In this document: positions 21,423 through 29,863 of the stretch, piece by piece | Layout: every line of letters begins with the position of its first letter | How positions within the stretch are numbered: position 1 is the first letter of the stretch | Assembly (NCBI RefSeq): GCF_002234575.2 | Contig: NZ_CP022464.2 | Span: 806,001 to 870,000 of the forward strand | Direction: 5' to 3' | DNA length: 64,000 bases | From: Enterocloster bolteae | GTDB taxonomy: Bacteria > Bacillota > Clostridia > Lachnospirales > Lachnospiraceae | The notes under the pieces: model-generated | Database searches by the model: none | Seen by the model: only the letters and a program-made list of their open reading frames with translations | Told to the model about the DNA's origin: nothing | Made by a program: the position numbers and the translations under genes

Positions 21423-22616
21423 ATGGCTAAAGCTAAGTTTGAAAGAAACAAACCTCATTGTAACATTGGTACCATCGGACACGTTGACCATGGTAAAACA
21501 ACTTTAACCGCAGCAATCACAAAGACTCTTCATGAGAGATTAGGTACCGGCGAGGCTGTTGCTTTCGAGAATATCGATAAGGCTCCAGAAGAGAGAGAGC
21601 GTGGAATCACTATCTCTACTGCACACGTTGAGTATGAGACAGAGAACAGACACTACGCACACGTTGACTGCCCAGGACATGCTGACTACGTAAAGAACAT
21701 GATCACTGGTGCTGCTCAGATGGACGGCGCTATCCTGGTTGTAGCTGCTACTGATGGTGTTATGGCTCAGACAAGAGAGCACATCCTGCTGTCCCGTCAG
21801 GTAGGCGTTCCTTATATCGTTGTATTTATGAATAAGTGCGACATGGTTGATGATCCAGAGCTGCTTGAATTAGTAGAAATGGAAATCAGAGACCTGCTGA
21901 ATGAATATGAGTTCCCAGGCGATGACACTCCTGTAGTTCAGGGTTCTGCTCTGAAGGCTCTGGAAGATCCTAAGAGCGAGTGGGGCGACAAGATTCTTGA
22001 GCTCATGAAGGCTGTTGACGAGTGGGTACCAGACCCAGTTCGTGAAACAGACAAGCCATTCCTGATGCCTGTAGAGGACGTATTTACCATTACCGGCCGT
22101 GGTACTGTTGCTACCGGTAGAGTAGAGCGTGGTACTCTGCACCTGAATGACGAAGTTGAAATCATCGGTATCCATGAGGATGTTCGTAAGAGCGTTGTTA
22201 CTGGTATCGAGATGTTCCGTAAGCTGCTTGACGAGGCTCAGGCTGGCGACAACATCGGCGCTCTGCTGCGTGGCGTTCAGAGAACTGAAATCGAAAGAGG
22301 ACAGTGTCTGTGCAAGCCAGGTTCTGTTAAGTGCCACAACAAGTTTACCGCTCAGGTTTACGTTCTGACAAAGGACGAGGGCGGCCGTCATACTCCTTTC
22401 TTCAACAACTATCGTCCACAGTTCTACTTCAGAACAACTGACGTTACTGGCGTTTGCGATCTGCCAGCGGGTGTTGAGATGTGTATGCCTGGCGATAACG
22501 TAGAGATGACCGTAGAGCTGATTCATCCAGTAGCTATGGAGCAGGGTCTTCGTTTCGCTATCCGTGAAGGCGGAAGAACCGTTGGTTCTGGTAGAGTTGT
22601 AAGCATCGTTGAATAA
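21423..22616 (+). CDS. tuf: Elongation factor Tu
   Basis: EF-Tu carries aminoacyl-tRNA to the ribosome as the GTP complex. The 397-residue protein has G1 [10 protein letters not shown] at about residues 19-28, [15 protein letters not shown] and NKCD motifs and the two beta-barrel domains. A strong Shine-Dalgarno (AAGGAGG) precedes the ATG. It ends at a very stable terminator. No second tuf copy is in the window. Confidence 0.98.
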   Translation: MAKAKFERNKPHCNIGTIGHVDHGKTTLTAAITKTLHERLGTGEAVAFENIDKAPEERERGITISTAHVEYETENRHYAHVDCPGHADYVKNMITGAAQMDGAILVVAATDGVMAQTREHILLSRQVGVPYIVVFMNKCDMVDDPELLELVEMEIRDLLNEYEFPGDDTPVVQGSALKALEDPKSEWGDKILELMKAVDEWVPDPVRETDKPFLMPVEDVFTITGRGTVATGRVERGTLHLNDEVEIIGIHEDVRKSVVTGIEMFRKLLDEAQAGDNIGALLRGVQRTEIERGQCLCKPGSVKCHNKFTAQVYVLTKDEGGRHTPFFNNYRPQFYFRTTDVTGVCDLPAGVEMCMPGDNVEMTVELIHPVAMEQGLRFAIREGGRTVGSGRVVSIVE

Positions 22617-22688
22617 TTTCGGCAAGCTTATACGCTAAAATCATAAAATAATATATCTGAATTGATATTGTGCCCAAACAGTAAAATT

Positions 22689-22718
22689 CCCCCGGAAGAT
22701 GTATCTTCCGGGGGTTTT
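22689..22718. terminator. Strong terminator between tuf and the CODH operon
   Basis: A 12-bp perfect stem, CCCCCGGAAGAT (22689-22700) with ATCTTCCGGGGG (22703-22714), is followed by TTTT and preceded by AAAA. It can terminate tuf and the leftward operon ending at 22738. Confidence 0.85.
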
Positions 22719-22737
22719 GTGATATCTGGAATGAAAC

Positions 22738-23982
22738 TTAACCGCAGCACAGGTCCGTGTCCCATGTATAGGATCCCTTTGACGTGTCAAATCCATAGAA
22801 GTCGGCAAATGACAGCCTGAAGATGCTCCGGTCGGCGGACGGTAGTTTTATCTGGTTTTTTATCAGATACTGGTAAATACCGCTGCCTGATATATTTCCC
22901 ACCATCAGTATGCTTTTCAGTACGCCGTCCTCCACCAGGGCTTTTCTGTAGTTTTGGCTGTCCTCCTCTGTTATGACCAGAGTGTGGCTGTCCAGGCGGT
23001 TGATGTCGCCAATGCAAAGGGCCGGCAGGCCGAAGAAGTTCATGGTGTTCTTCATGGCATATGTGTCCTCGTAGGGAGTGGGTATGCCGTACATGTTTTT
23101 GGCAGCCACGGCGCCCTGCTTCATGGCGTTGGGCCATATGCCGGACAGGCCGCACACATCCCCGGCCCCGTAGACTCCGGGAACAGAGGTAGAGAGATAC
23201 TGGTCCACTGTGACGGCCCTGCCCGTCTCCACGCTGCAATGCTCCAGGAAACGGATTTCCGGGCGTACACCTGCCGCCGCAATGATGAAGTCACAGGCCA
23301 GTTCTTCGCCGTCCTCCAGAACCAGGGCGCTTACATTGCCCCGGGAATCCAGACGGGTCCGGCTTGCCCTGGCTGCCAGCCGGAAGCTGCATCCGTGGTG
23401 TTCAAAGAGTCTCTGGTACTCAGACGCAGCTTCGGCATCCAGCTGGAGGGGAAGGATCCGGCCGGCCATCTCCACGATTACCGGGGAGATTCCCCGCTCC
23501 ATAAGGGCATAGGCTGCGTCCATACCCACCAGGCCGGAGCCGATTATCACTGCCCTGGCCCCTGGTCTCACGGCCTTGTCAATGGCCAGGGCATCGGACA
23601 GATCGCGGAAGCCGTACACATTTTCAGCCTCCTTAAGTCCGGGTACAGGGGGCAGAAGGTAATAGGCGCCGGTTGCCAGGAGAAGCCGGTCATAGGGGAG
23701 GAAGGTGCCGTCATCTAAGAGGATGCGCCTCTCAGCGCAGTCCAGCCGGACCATTGCCCTTCCTGGATACCAGGTTATGTTGTTCTGTTTAAAGAAGCCG
23801 GGCGGAATAAAGCTGATTCCTTCTGCGTCCCGCTCACCGCCCAGGTATTTGTGAAGCATACAGCGGGAATGGACCTGGTCATCCTTCGATACCAGGACGA
23901 TTTCACCGTCCCTGTCCAGCTGGCGCAGGGTCTTGGCTGCGCTGATGCCGGCCGGGCCGGCTCCTGCGATAACATATCTCAT
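22738..23982 (-). CDS. FAD-dependent NAD(P)H oxidoreductase of the CODH operon
   Basis: A 414-residue flavoprotein of the pyridine-nucleotide disulfide-reductase fold. The FAD-binding motif GAGPAGISAAKTL lies at residues 7-19, the NAD(P)-binding motif IGSGLVGMDAAYAL at about 152-165 and the second FAD motif GVYGAGDVC near 280. No CxxxxC disulfide pair is seen near the first motif, so it resembles rubredoxin or ferredoxin reductases more than disulfide reductases. It overlaps the ferredoxin gene by four bases. The cooS-cooF-flavoprotein arrangement is known in several anaerobes and suggests that electrons from CO oxidation reach NAD(P)+. Confidence 0.85.
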   Translation of the reverse strand: MRYVIAGAGPAGISAAKTLRQLDRDGEIVLVSKDDQVHSRCMLHKYLGGERDAEGISFIPPGFFKQNNITWYPGRAMVRLDCAERRILLDDGTFLPYDRLLLATGAYYLLPPVPGLKEAENVYGFRDLSDALAIDKAVRPGARAVIIGSGLVGMDAAYALMERGISPVIVEMAGRILPLQLDAEAASEYQRLFEHHGCSFRLAARASRTRLDSRGNVSALVLEDGEELACDFIIAAAGVRPEIRFLEHCSVETGRAVTVDQYLSTSVPGVYGAGDVCGLSGIWPNAMKQGAVAAKNMYGIPTPYEDTYAMKNTMNFFGLPALCIGDINRLDSHTLVITEEDSQNYRKALVEDGVLKSILMVGNISGSGIYQYLIKNQIKLPSADRSIFRLSFADFYGFDTSKGSYTWDTDLCCG

Positions 23983-24431
23983 GACTCCACCTCCTCAATC
24001 CAGATTGCCTTTTTGGGACATGCCTTTACACAGCTGGGTTCGCTGCCGCTGTCCTTGCAGAAATCACATTTGATGATGCGGCTGCGGGCTGTATTGTCGG
24101 GTTTAAGGACGCCAAAGGGGCAGTTCATTACGCACATGAAACATCCGGCGCACTGTTTTTCATCGTATTCCACGATTCCTGTTTCCCGGTTCTTTGAAAG
24201 GGCGCCGCTCATGCAGGAATTCACACATTCCGGTTCATCACAGTGGCGGCAGAAGATGGGGCGGTAGGAACCGTCCGGCTGCCGGCGGATGAAGTTGCGG
24301 CTTTCGTTGGCAGGATCTGTCAGATCCAAATCATATATGCTGCCTTTATCTGCCCTGTGGGCATTCATGCAGGCAAGTGTGCAGTTCAGGCAGCCATCGC
24401 ACCTGCCGGCGTCAATCCATATCCGTTTCAT
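23979..24431 (-). CDS. CooF-like 4Fe-4S electron-transfer protein
   Basis: A 150-residue ferredoxin-like protein with four cysteine clusters: CDGCLNCTLAC near residue 13, CRHCDEPECVNSC near 61, CAGCFMCVMNC near 94 and CDFCKDSGSEPSCVKAC near 121. This pattern of up to four [4Fe-4S] clusters is typical of CooF/HycB/DmsB-type subunits that pass electrons from a catalytic partner. It lies between the CODH gene (10-base gap) and the flavoprotein (4-base overlap), so it probably links the two. Confidence 0.9.
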   Translation of the reverse strand: MKRIWIDAGRCDGCLNCTLACMNAHRADKGSIYDLDLTDPANESRNFIRRQPDGSYRPIFCRHCDEPECVNSCMSGALSKNRETGIVEYDEKQCAGCFMCVMNCPFGVLKPDNTARSRIIKCDFCKDSGSEPSCVKACPKKAIWIEEVES

Positions 24432-24441
24432 AGCCGCCCTC

Positions 24442-26325
24442 CTATATATTCAGTGCCTGTCGTTTGTCCATGATGATTTGTTCTAGAATGTCCGCGGATT
24501 CACCTGCATGGCTGTTTACAATGATCTGTCCGCCGGTAAGGGCCTTCATGTCCTCTGTGAGGATCTTTGTCACCAGGCTGCTGCCTGTGATAAAGGGGGG
24601 AAGTCCCAGGTGAAGGGGAAGACCCAGGGCCAGTCCGAAGGCGCCGTCTGCCAGCGCCTGTTCCTCCAGCCACTGGGCGGCCGAGAGCACCAGGGGAAGC
24701 TGGGGAATGTCCACGTTAAGGGCCAGGGCCAGTTCCGTGGCCACCATCTCCAGTCTCCCGATGGCCAGACAGGGGCCGAAATTAAGCACGGGAGGGATGC
24801 CTAGGGACTCACAGACTGCCCGAAGCTTTGGACCTGCCAGGCTGGCTGCCTCCGGGGTCATGAGGCCGCAGTTTTCCAGGCCGCCTGAGGAACATCCCGC
24901 GGTCAGGACCAGGATATCCCTGGCAATGAGTTCTTTGGTCAGCTCCACGGTCAGGATGTCATGGCCGCCTGCCGTCAGGTTGGAGCATCCCACCACACCG
25001 GCGATTCCCTTGATATCCCCGGAAGCAATGAGGTCGATGAGAGGCTTCCAGCTGCCGCCCAGGAACTTTTTCAGGGATACCTCGCTGACGCCTGTGATGG
25101 TGTTGGTATTGCCGTGTTCCGGAAGGAGGTTTAAGGGCACCCGGGCCCTGCGGTTTTTGTAGGATTCCAGTATCTCGTCCAGGATTTCCCGGCTGATGCG
25201 CTCCCTGTCCTCAAACACAAAGGGTTTCAGCGCTGCATTCTGCTTCTTTGCCACGTCATCCAGGCAGATCTGCCGGATGTTCAGACGGTCGCAGATGGGT
25301 TCAATGCCGGGAAGGGTACAGTTGAATTCACTGAGCACGGCGTCGATGGCACCGGTGGCCAGGACAGCCTCGCTGGTGTAGTTGTTGCCTGCGTGGCCGC
25401 TGAAGATGTCCTGGTAATGAACGCCCCGAAGCTGCAGGTCCTGGCCCACACAGGTGCATCCCACCAGCCGGAATCCCCTGGCCCCTGCTGCCTTTGCCAG
25501 CTCCTGGACCTCCGGCTTCTTAAGCTGTTCCTGGAGATGGACGAAGATGGAGTGCTGATGTCCGGTAATCATGATATTGATGTAGTCCGGGTCAATCACC
25601 CCAAGGCCAACCGGGGCAGGGGTGATTTCGGGCTCGCCCAGCATGACGTCATTCAGCAGGTTGGTCAGCATCAGACCGTATACGCCGGTGGAAATGCCCA
25701 GCTTGAGACAGTGAAGCAGCATGTCTGTGGGGTCCGAGTTCAGGTTGGTGGAACATTTCACCACGCCGGCGCAGACCTCGGATTTGGCGCCTCCGGGCAG
25801 GATTCCTAATTCGTTCCACTTGGCCAGACGGGGAGCGTATGACAGCTTCTGCTGGAGCTTCATGGGAGTGTAGTCGGGAAGGTACAAATCGTCCAGGACT
25901 GCCTGGGCCACGGCTGCGGCGCGGGTGTGTGGGTCGCCCTGGGGGATTCTGAATAGCTGGCAGAGATGTTCCAGGGCATTCATCCCTTTTAAGGCTCCGC
26001 CGGAAAGTGCGGTCTCCTTTAAATTAAGGGCAGTGGTCTCCACTACGTGGATATAGCAGCCTGATCCTGCTGCCACTGCGCGGAGAAAATTCCTGGCCAC
26101 GATTACGTCGGCGGAAGCACCGCAGATTCCGTGAGGGGCCTCAGGCGTGATACGGCAGGGGCCGTTGGAACAGAGGCGGCAGCATACGCCCTGGAGACCG
26201 AAGCCGCATTTGACGGACTGTCCTTCCACACGGTGGTGGGATGTTTCCATGGGGAGACCTGCTATGTAACATTCCAGTGGTTTGTCTGCGCTTTTACAGG
26301 TTGTGCAGCTGTAACAATGATTCAT
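24442..26325 (-). CDS. cooS: Anaerobic carbon monoxide dehydrogenase catalytic subunit
   Basis: Ni-Fe CODH oxidises CO to CO2 with two electrons (or the reverse) at a Ni-4Fe-5S C-cluster. The 627-residue length suits CooS. Cysteines for the D and B clusters are seen in GVCCRLCSNGPC, and C-cluster-type ligands in GHQHSIF, GCTCVGQ, VVGCSNL, LTAGCSSGG and NFGPCLAIG. The first 18 residues add another cysteine cluster, CYSCTTC followed by LEC. The ATG at 26325 follows AGGAGG; the frame is open further upstream. No cooC maturation gene or acetyl-CoA synthase genes are in the window, so this looks like a stand-alone CODH. A perfect palindrome lies about 50 bases upstream. Confidence 0.93.
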   Translation of the reverse strand: MNHCYSCTTCKSADKPLECYIAGLPMETSHHRVEGQSVKCGFGLQGVCCRLCSNGPCRITPEAPHGICGASADVIVARNFLRAVAAGSGCYIHVVETTALNLKETALSGGALKGMNALEHLCQLFRIPQGDPHTRAAAVAQAVLDDLYLPDYTPMKLQQKLSYAPRLAKWNELGILPGGAKSEVCAGVVKCSTNLNSDPTDMLLHCLKLGISTGVYGLMLTNLLNDVMLGEPEITPAPVGLGVIDPDYINIMITGHQHSIFVHLQEQLKKPEVQELAKAAGARGFRLVGCTCVGQDLQLRGVHYQDIFSGHAGNNYTSEAVLATGAIDAVLSEFNCTLPGIEPICDRLNIRQICLDDVAKKQNAALKPFVFEDRERISREILDEILESYKNRRARVPLNLLPEHGNTNTITGVSEVSLKKFLGGSWKPLIDLIASGDIKGIAGVVGCSNLTAGGHDILTVELTKELIARDILVLTAGCSSGGLENCGLMTPEAASLAGPKLRAVCESLGIPPVLNFGPCLAIGRLEMVATELALALNVDIPQLPLVLSAAQWLEEQALADGAFGLALGLPLHLGLPPFITGSSLVTKILTEDMKALTGGQIIVNSHAGESADILEQIIMDKRQALNI

Positions 26326-26375
26326 GATGGATACCTCCTGTTGAAATATATGGTTTGCGTAGGTTTGAATATCAT

Positions 26376-26400
26376 AAAGTGGATAAAAATTATCCACTTT
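26376..26400. promoter_or_regulatory. Perfect 11+3+11 palindrome upstream of cooS
   Basis: AAAGTGGATAA (26376-26386), AAA, then TTATCCACTTT (26390-26400). It lies between cooS and the Rrf2 gene. Its length and symmetry fit an Rrf2 dimer operator. A degraded copy lies at the Rrf2 gene's own promoter. Confidence 0.7.
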
Positions 26401-26423
26401 AGGGGCAAATAAAAATAGATGTA

Positions 26424-26831
26424 TCAGCCGGATTTGTTAAAGAGCCTGTCCAAAGAGGTGCGTTTCAATTCCTCCTCCAGCACACGCTGGACTCTTGCCA
26501 GTTCACAGTGAACTTTGCAGCCGTCAAAACTGGCGGCATAGCCGCACTGGTATTGACTGTCCAGGCAGGGATTAAGAAAAAATTCCTCGTCCGCCGCCTT
26601 AATGATATCCAGGAGGGTCAGATCCGCCAGGCTTCGGTTCAGAATACATCCGCCTCCGGCGCCCCTGCGTATGGATACCAGGCCGGAACGCTCCAGCTTT
26701 TTCAGTATCTTGTATGCAAACTGTTTCGGCACCAGTTCCCGCTGGCATATCTGTTCCAGGGGAAGCAGTTCCCCGTCCTTCAGGGCGCGGATAATGCGGA
26801 TTGCATAATCGGATTCGCGTGTTATCATCAT
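26424..26831 (-). CDS. Rrf2-family transcriptional regulator with C-terminal cysteines
   Basis: A 135-residue Rrf2 protein: winged helix-turn-helix at about residues 1-65 (ESDYAIRIIRAL, LVPKQFAYKILKKLERSGLV, RRGAGGGCIL) and a dimer helix. Cysteines at about 88, 95, 101 and 105 or later (the NPCLDSQYQCGYAASFDGC region and KVHC) are placed where IscR/NsrR-type relatives bind an iron-sulfur cluster, so it may sense redox, CO or NO. It sits directly upstream of cooS on the same strand, and the two promoters share a palindrome. It is the likely regulator of the CODH operon and of itself. Confidence 0.88.
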   Translation of the reverse strand: MMITRESDYAIRIIRALKDGELLPLEQICQRELVPKQFAYKILKKLERSGLVSIRRGAGGGCILNRSLADLTLLDIIKAADEEFFLNPCLDSQYQCGYAASFDGCKVHCELARVQRVLEEELKRTSLDRLFNKSG

Positions 26832-26846
26832 AGTGTTATCACCTTA

Positions 26847-26864
26847 TTGTTAAAATTGTAACAA
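26847..26864. promoter_or_regulatory. Near-consensus Rex operator in the Rrf2 leader
   Basis: TTGTTAAAATTGTAACAA matches the Rex consensus TTGTTAANNNNTTAACAA with one mismatch (G for T at 26858). It lies between the Rrf2 gene's -10 box and its start codon, where binding would block transcription. Rex is an NADH/NAD+-sensing repressor of anaerobic metabolism. Confidence 0.6.
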
Positions 26865-26876
26865 TTCTTATATACT

Positions 26877-26909
26877 ATTATAGCAAAGTAGATAAAAATT
26901 ATCAAGTAT
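26877..26909 (-). promoter_or_regulatory. Rrf2 gene promoter with overlapping degraded palindrome
   Basis: On the minus strand TTGATA (26900-26905), a 17-base spacer and perfect TATAAT (26877-26882). The spacer and -35 are covered by AAAGTAGATAA (26885-26895), AAA, TTATCAAGTAT (26899-26909), an imperfect copy of the palindrome before cooS. This placement suggests autorepression. Confidence 0.7.
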
Positions 26910-26932
26910 AAATGTGGTATTTATACAGAATG

Positions 26933-26961
26933 TTGACAGCCAGGGGGCTATGTGGTATGCT
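26933..26961 (+). promoter_or_regulatory. Promoter of the MATE gene
   Basis: TTGACA (26933-26938), a 17-base spacer and TATGCT (26956-26961). Confidence 0.65.
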
Positions 26962-27047
26962 GATTCCGGCTTTTTGTGCGAAAACAGTATGTTTTTGGGG
27001 ATAAAGCTGATTTGACAGAGTAAAATTGGGGATAGACAGGGGGTATT

Positions 27048-28427
27048 ATGAGCAGACCGCACAGTTTGACAGAGGGAAACATTCTCACATCTCTTATGGG
27101 TTTTGCGCTGCCTGTGCTGGCTGCTTTGTTTTTGCAGACCATGTATGGGGCTGTTGACATGATGATTGTGGGGCAGTTCAGCCATGCGGCGGAGGTGTCC
27201 GCGGTGTCCACGGGCAGCTGGATCATGCAGACCATAACTACGGCCATCGTAGGACTGGCTATGGGAACCACCATTCTTTTGGGCAGGAAGATTGGGGAGG
27301 GGCAGCCTGAGGAGGCTGGCCGGGTTATGGGCGCCAGCATATGGATATTTGCTGTCATCGGTCTGGCGGTGACTGCGGTCATGCAGTTTCTGGCAGTTCC
27401 CTGCACCGCATGGATGCGGGCGCCGAAAGAGGCATTTGACAGTACCGCGGTGTATGTGAAAATCTGTTCCGCGGGCTCGCTGTTTATCGTGGCCTACAAT
27501 CTGCTGGGAAGCATATTCAGGGGACTGGGAAATTCCAGGCTTCCCCTCATATCCGTGTCCATTGCCTGCCTGGTGAATATCGCAGGGGACCTGTTGTTGG
27601 TTGGGGTATTCCACATGGCTTCTGCGGGAGCAGCCATAGCCACGGTGTTTGCCCAGGCGGTCAGCGTGGTGCTGTCAATCCTGATTATCAGAAAACAGAA
27701 GCTCCCCTTTGCTTTTCGCAAGGAGAGCGTTCGTTATGACAGGCAGCTGGCCGGCCGGGTGGTGAAGCTGGGTTTCCCCATTGCTTTTCAGGATGTGCTG
27801 GTGTCCATATCCTTCCTGGTTATATCAGCCATTGTCAATACCCTGGGAGTCATTCCTTCGGCCGGTGTAGGCGTGGCTGAAAAACTCTGCGGTTTTGTGC
27901 TGCTGGTGCCATCTGCCTACGGGCAGGCCATGTCGGCTTTTGTGGCCCAGAATATCGGCGCCAGGAGACCGGAACGGGCCAAACGGGCCCTTGCATATGG
28001 TATACTCACTTCTCTGGGAGTGGGCGTGTTCCTGGCGTATTTTTCATTTTTCCACGGAGATCTGCTGGCTGGTGTGTTCTCCAGGGACCGGGAGGTGGTG
28101 CTGGCGGCGGCAGATTATCTGCGGGCCTATGCCATTGACTGTCTGCTGGTATCCTTCATGTTCTGCATGACAGGTTTCTTTAACGGATGCGGAAGGACCG
28201 CCTTTGTCATGTTTCAGGGAATCGCGGGAGCCTTCGGTGTCCGCATACCGGTGTCCTATCTCATGAGCCGTCTGGTTCCGGTGTCCTTATTTAAAATCGG
28301 TCTGGCCACGCCGGCCTCCACATTGCTGCAAATCCTGCTCTGCGGCATTTATCTGAAGGTGCTGAACCGGGACCCTCTGCTGCATGGAACGGGGGAGCCT
28401 ACCAGTCGCCCTCATCAGACCATATAA
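27048..28427 (+). CDS. MATE-family cation-coupled exporter
   Basis: A 459-residue membrane protein with twelve predicted helices arranged as two similar halves, the pattern of MATE (NorM/DinF-like) drug or metabolite exporters driven by sodium or protons. The N-terminal GFALPVLAALFLQTMYGAVD and the paired internal halves are typical. The substrate cannot be told. It has its own promoter and overlaps the convergent small membrane-protein gene by 29 bases at its 3' end. Confidence 0.88.
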   Translation: MSRPHSLTEGNILTSLMGFALPVLAALFLQTMYGAVDMMIVGQFSHAAEVSAVSTGSWIMQTITTAIVGLAMGTTILLGRKIGEGQPEEAGRVMGASIWIFAVIGLAVTAVMQFLAVPCTAWMRAPKEAFDSTAVYVKICSAGSLFIVAYNLLGSIFRGLGNSRLPLISVSIACLVNIAGDLLLVGVFHMASAGAAIATVFAQAVSVVLSILIIRKQKLPFAFRKESVRYDRQLAGRVVKLGFPIAFQDVLVSISFLVISAIVNTLGVIPSAGVGVAEKLCGFVLLVPSAYGQAMSAFVAQNIGARRPERAKRALAYGILTSLGVGVFLAYFSFFHGDLLAGVFSRDREVVLAAADYLRAYAIDCLLVSFMFCMTGFFNGCGRTAFVMFQGIAGAFGVRIPVSYLMSRLVPVSLFKIGLATPASTLLQILLCGIYLKVLNRDPLLHGTGEPTSRPHQTI

Positions 28428-28629
28428 TCCGGATGAATTTGGCCATAAGAGGGATATAGCTTATGACAAAGGACAGAAAGGCGGCTCTGAGGACCGTCTT
28501 TTTCTTTTCCTCCGGCACTGCCATGCCGACGCAGATGCCCAGGGACAGGAGACAGAATTTTAACAGTCCGATGGTCTTCCAGTCGGACTCCCAGATGTAC
28601 TGGTTGGCGCAGCGAATCAGTTTTTTCAT
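28399..28629 (-). CDS. Small two-helix membrane protein
   Basis: A 76-residue protein with two hydrophobic helices (about residues 20-35 and 48-66) separated by the charged EEKKKT segment. The ATG at 28629 follows AGAAGGAGG at a good distance; the open frame extends upstream without a better start. Its 3' end overlaps the MATE gene by 29 bases on the opposite strand. No family is recognised, but the strong Shine-Dalgarno and clean membrane pattern support a real gene. Confidence 0.7.
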   Translation of the reverse strand: MKKLIRCANQYIWESDWKTIGLLKFCLLSLGICVGMAVPEEKKKTVLRAAFLSFVISYIPLMAKFIRIIWSDEGDW

Positions 28630-28715
28630 AGGTATACCTCCTTCTATTGAGCGCTTCTTACATGGTTTCTTATACTTACAGTTTAGCACATGGGATGGAC
28701 GGATGGAAGGGGCTC

Positions 28716-28744
28716 TTGACAGGTTTGGGGAAACATGCTACCAT
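28716..28744 (+). promoter_or_regulatory. Possible yitT-type gene promoter
   Basis: Perfect TTGACA (28716-28721), a 17-base spacer and a weak TACCAT (28739-28744). It begins a leader of about 180 bases. Confidence 0.4.
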
Positions 28745-28862
28745 AAAATGCAGGATTCATTATACGAAACAGAGAGCGCGCAGAACATGATGGTACTGAA
28801 AGCATACAGAAGAAGGCCCCGGCGGAACCGGGTGTTTATATATAGAAGATTTGAGACATCAG

Positions 28863-28888
28863 GACGGCAGAGAAATCTGCCGTCTTTT
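28863..28888 (+). terminator. Terminator hairpin inside the YitT gene leader
   Basis: GACGGCAGA (28863-28871) pairs perfectly with TCTGCCGTC (28876-28884) around a GAAA loop, followed by TTTT. It lies 43 bases before the start codon and after a candidate promoter, so it may attenuate the gene. The rest of the 302-base gap holds a CCCGG/CCGGG hairpin near 28818-28832 and no supported gene. Confidence 0.65.
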
Positions 28889-28931
28889 AATTTGGGAATT
28901 CATTCCGGTGCAGTGAGAAAGGACTAAAATC

Positions 28932-29813
28932 ATGGAAAAGAAAAAAACGACGGCTAAGATTGTATTCAGTCTGGGAGAAATTTTGGTGGGAAATATGATG
29001 TACGCGGCAGCAGTGGTGCTGTTCATTGTGCCGAACGGTCTCATTACAGGAGGAACCACGGGACTGGCCCTGTTTGTGAACCATAGCCTTGGCATCCCCA
29101 TCAGCCTTTTTGTCAGCGTGTTTAACGTGGCCATGTTTCTGCTGGGGGCATGGGTGCTGGGTAAACAGTTTGCCCTGACAACCGTACTCAGCACCATTAT
29201 CTACCCGGTTTTGCTGGGGGTGATGGAGGGAAGCGGATTTGGCGGATTTGTGCTGGAAGAGAAGCTGGTGGCAGTGCTCTATGCGGGGCTGCTCATAGGC
29301 GGGGGGATCGGTATAGTGATGCGGGCAGGAGCCTCCACAGGGGGCATGGACATTCCTGCCCTGGTGCTTAAGAAAAAGCTGGATGTGAATGTGTCCATGA
29401 CTCTGTATATCATGGACTGTGTGGTTCTGGGGCTTCAGCTGATTGAGGCTGATTCCCATGCCATTCTCTACGGTATCATACTGATTATCGTGTATACCAT
29501 GGTGCTTAACCAGGTCCTTATGTCGGGAAATGCCAGAATACAGGTGAAGATTGTCAGCAGAAGGTATGAGGAGATCAACCGCCTCATAGCGGAGCGCATT
29601 GACTGCGGTACCTCCCTGCTGCATATGGAGACCGGTTATCTCCACAGGGAGCAGGAAATGATTCTGGCGGTGATTTCCAGGCGGGATCTGCCCAGGCTGA
29701 ACAACCTGGTCATGGATGAAGACCCGGAGGCCTTTATGATTATCAACCAGATTAATGAGGTGAGAGGCAGGGGCTTTACCCTTAAGAGAGTATATAAGGA
29801 AGCGCGGCAGTAA
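28932..29813 (+). CDS. YitT-family membrane protein (DUF161 + DUF2179)
   Basis: A 293-residue protein with five or six membrane helices over residues 1-195 (DUF161 half) and a soluble C-terminal DUF2179 domain at about 205-290 (the ITAERIDCG-like segment IAERIDCGTSLL and ILAVISRRDLPRL). The GGTTGLALFVNH and RAGASTGGMDIPAL segments are typical of YitT/YebE proteins, sometimes proposed as transporters; the role is not established. A terminator-like hairpin in its leader hints at regulation by attenuation. Confidence 0.85.
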   Translation: MEKKKTTAKIVFSLGEILVGNMMYAAAVVLFIVPNGLITGGTTGLALFVNHSLGIPISLFVSVFNVAMFLLGAWVLGKQFALTTVLSTIIYPVLLGVMEGSGFGGFVLEEKLVAVLYAGLLIGGGIGIVMRAGASTGGMDIPALVLKKKLDVNVSMTLYIMDCVVLGLQLIEADSHAILYGIILIIVYTMVLNQVLMSGNARIQVKIVSRRYEEINRLIAERIDCGTSLLHMETGYLHREQEMILAVISRRDLPRLNNLVMDEDPEAFMIINQINEVRGRGFTLKRVYKEARQ

Positions 29814-29863
29814 AGTGCAGACAGGCCCCGCTGCAGGCGGGCCCCAGCCCTATGTTATACCGC

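Noticed and set aside
26868..27614. 248-codon leftward open frame across the Rrf2-MATE gap
   Set aside because: It overlaps the MATE gene and the Rrf2 promoter, and the translation is low-complexity, rich in His, Gln and Pro.
28788..28927. 46-codon basic open frame (MMVLKAYRRRPRRNR...) in the YitT gene leader
   Set aside because: No clear Shine-Dalgarno precedes it and the terminator hairpin lies inside it, so it is better explained as structured leader; a leader peptide cannot be wholly excluded.
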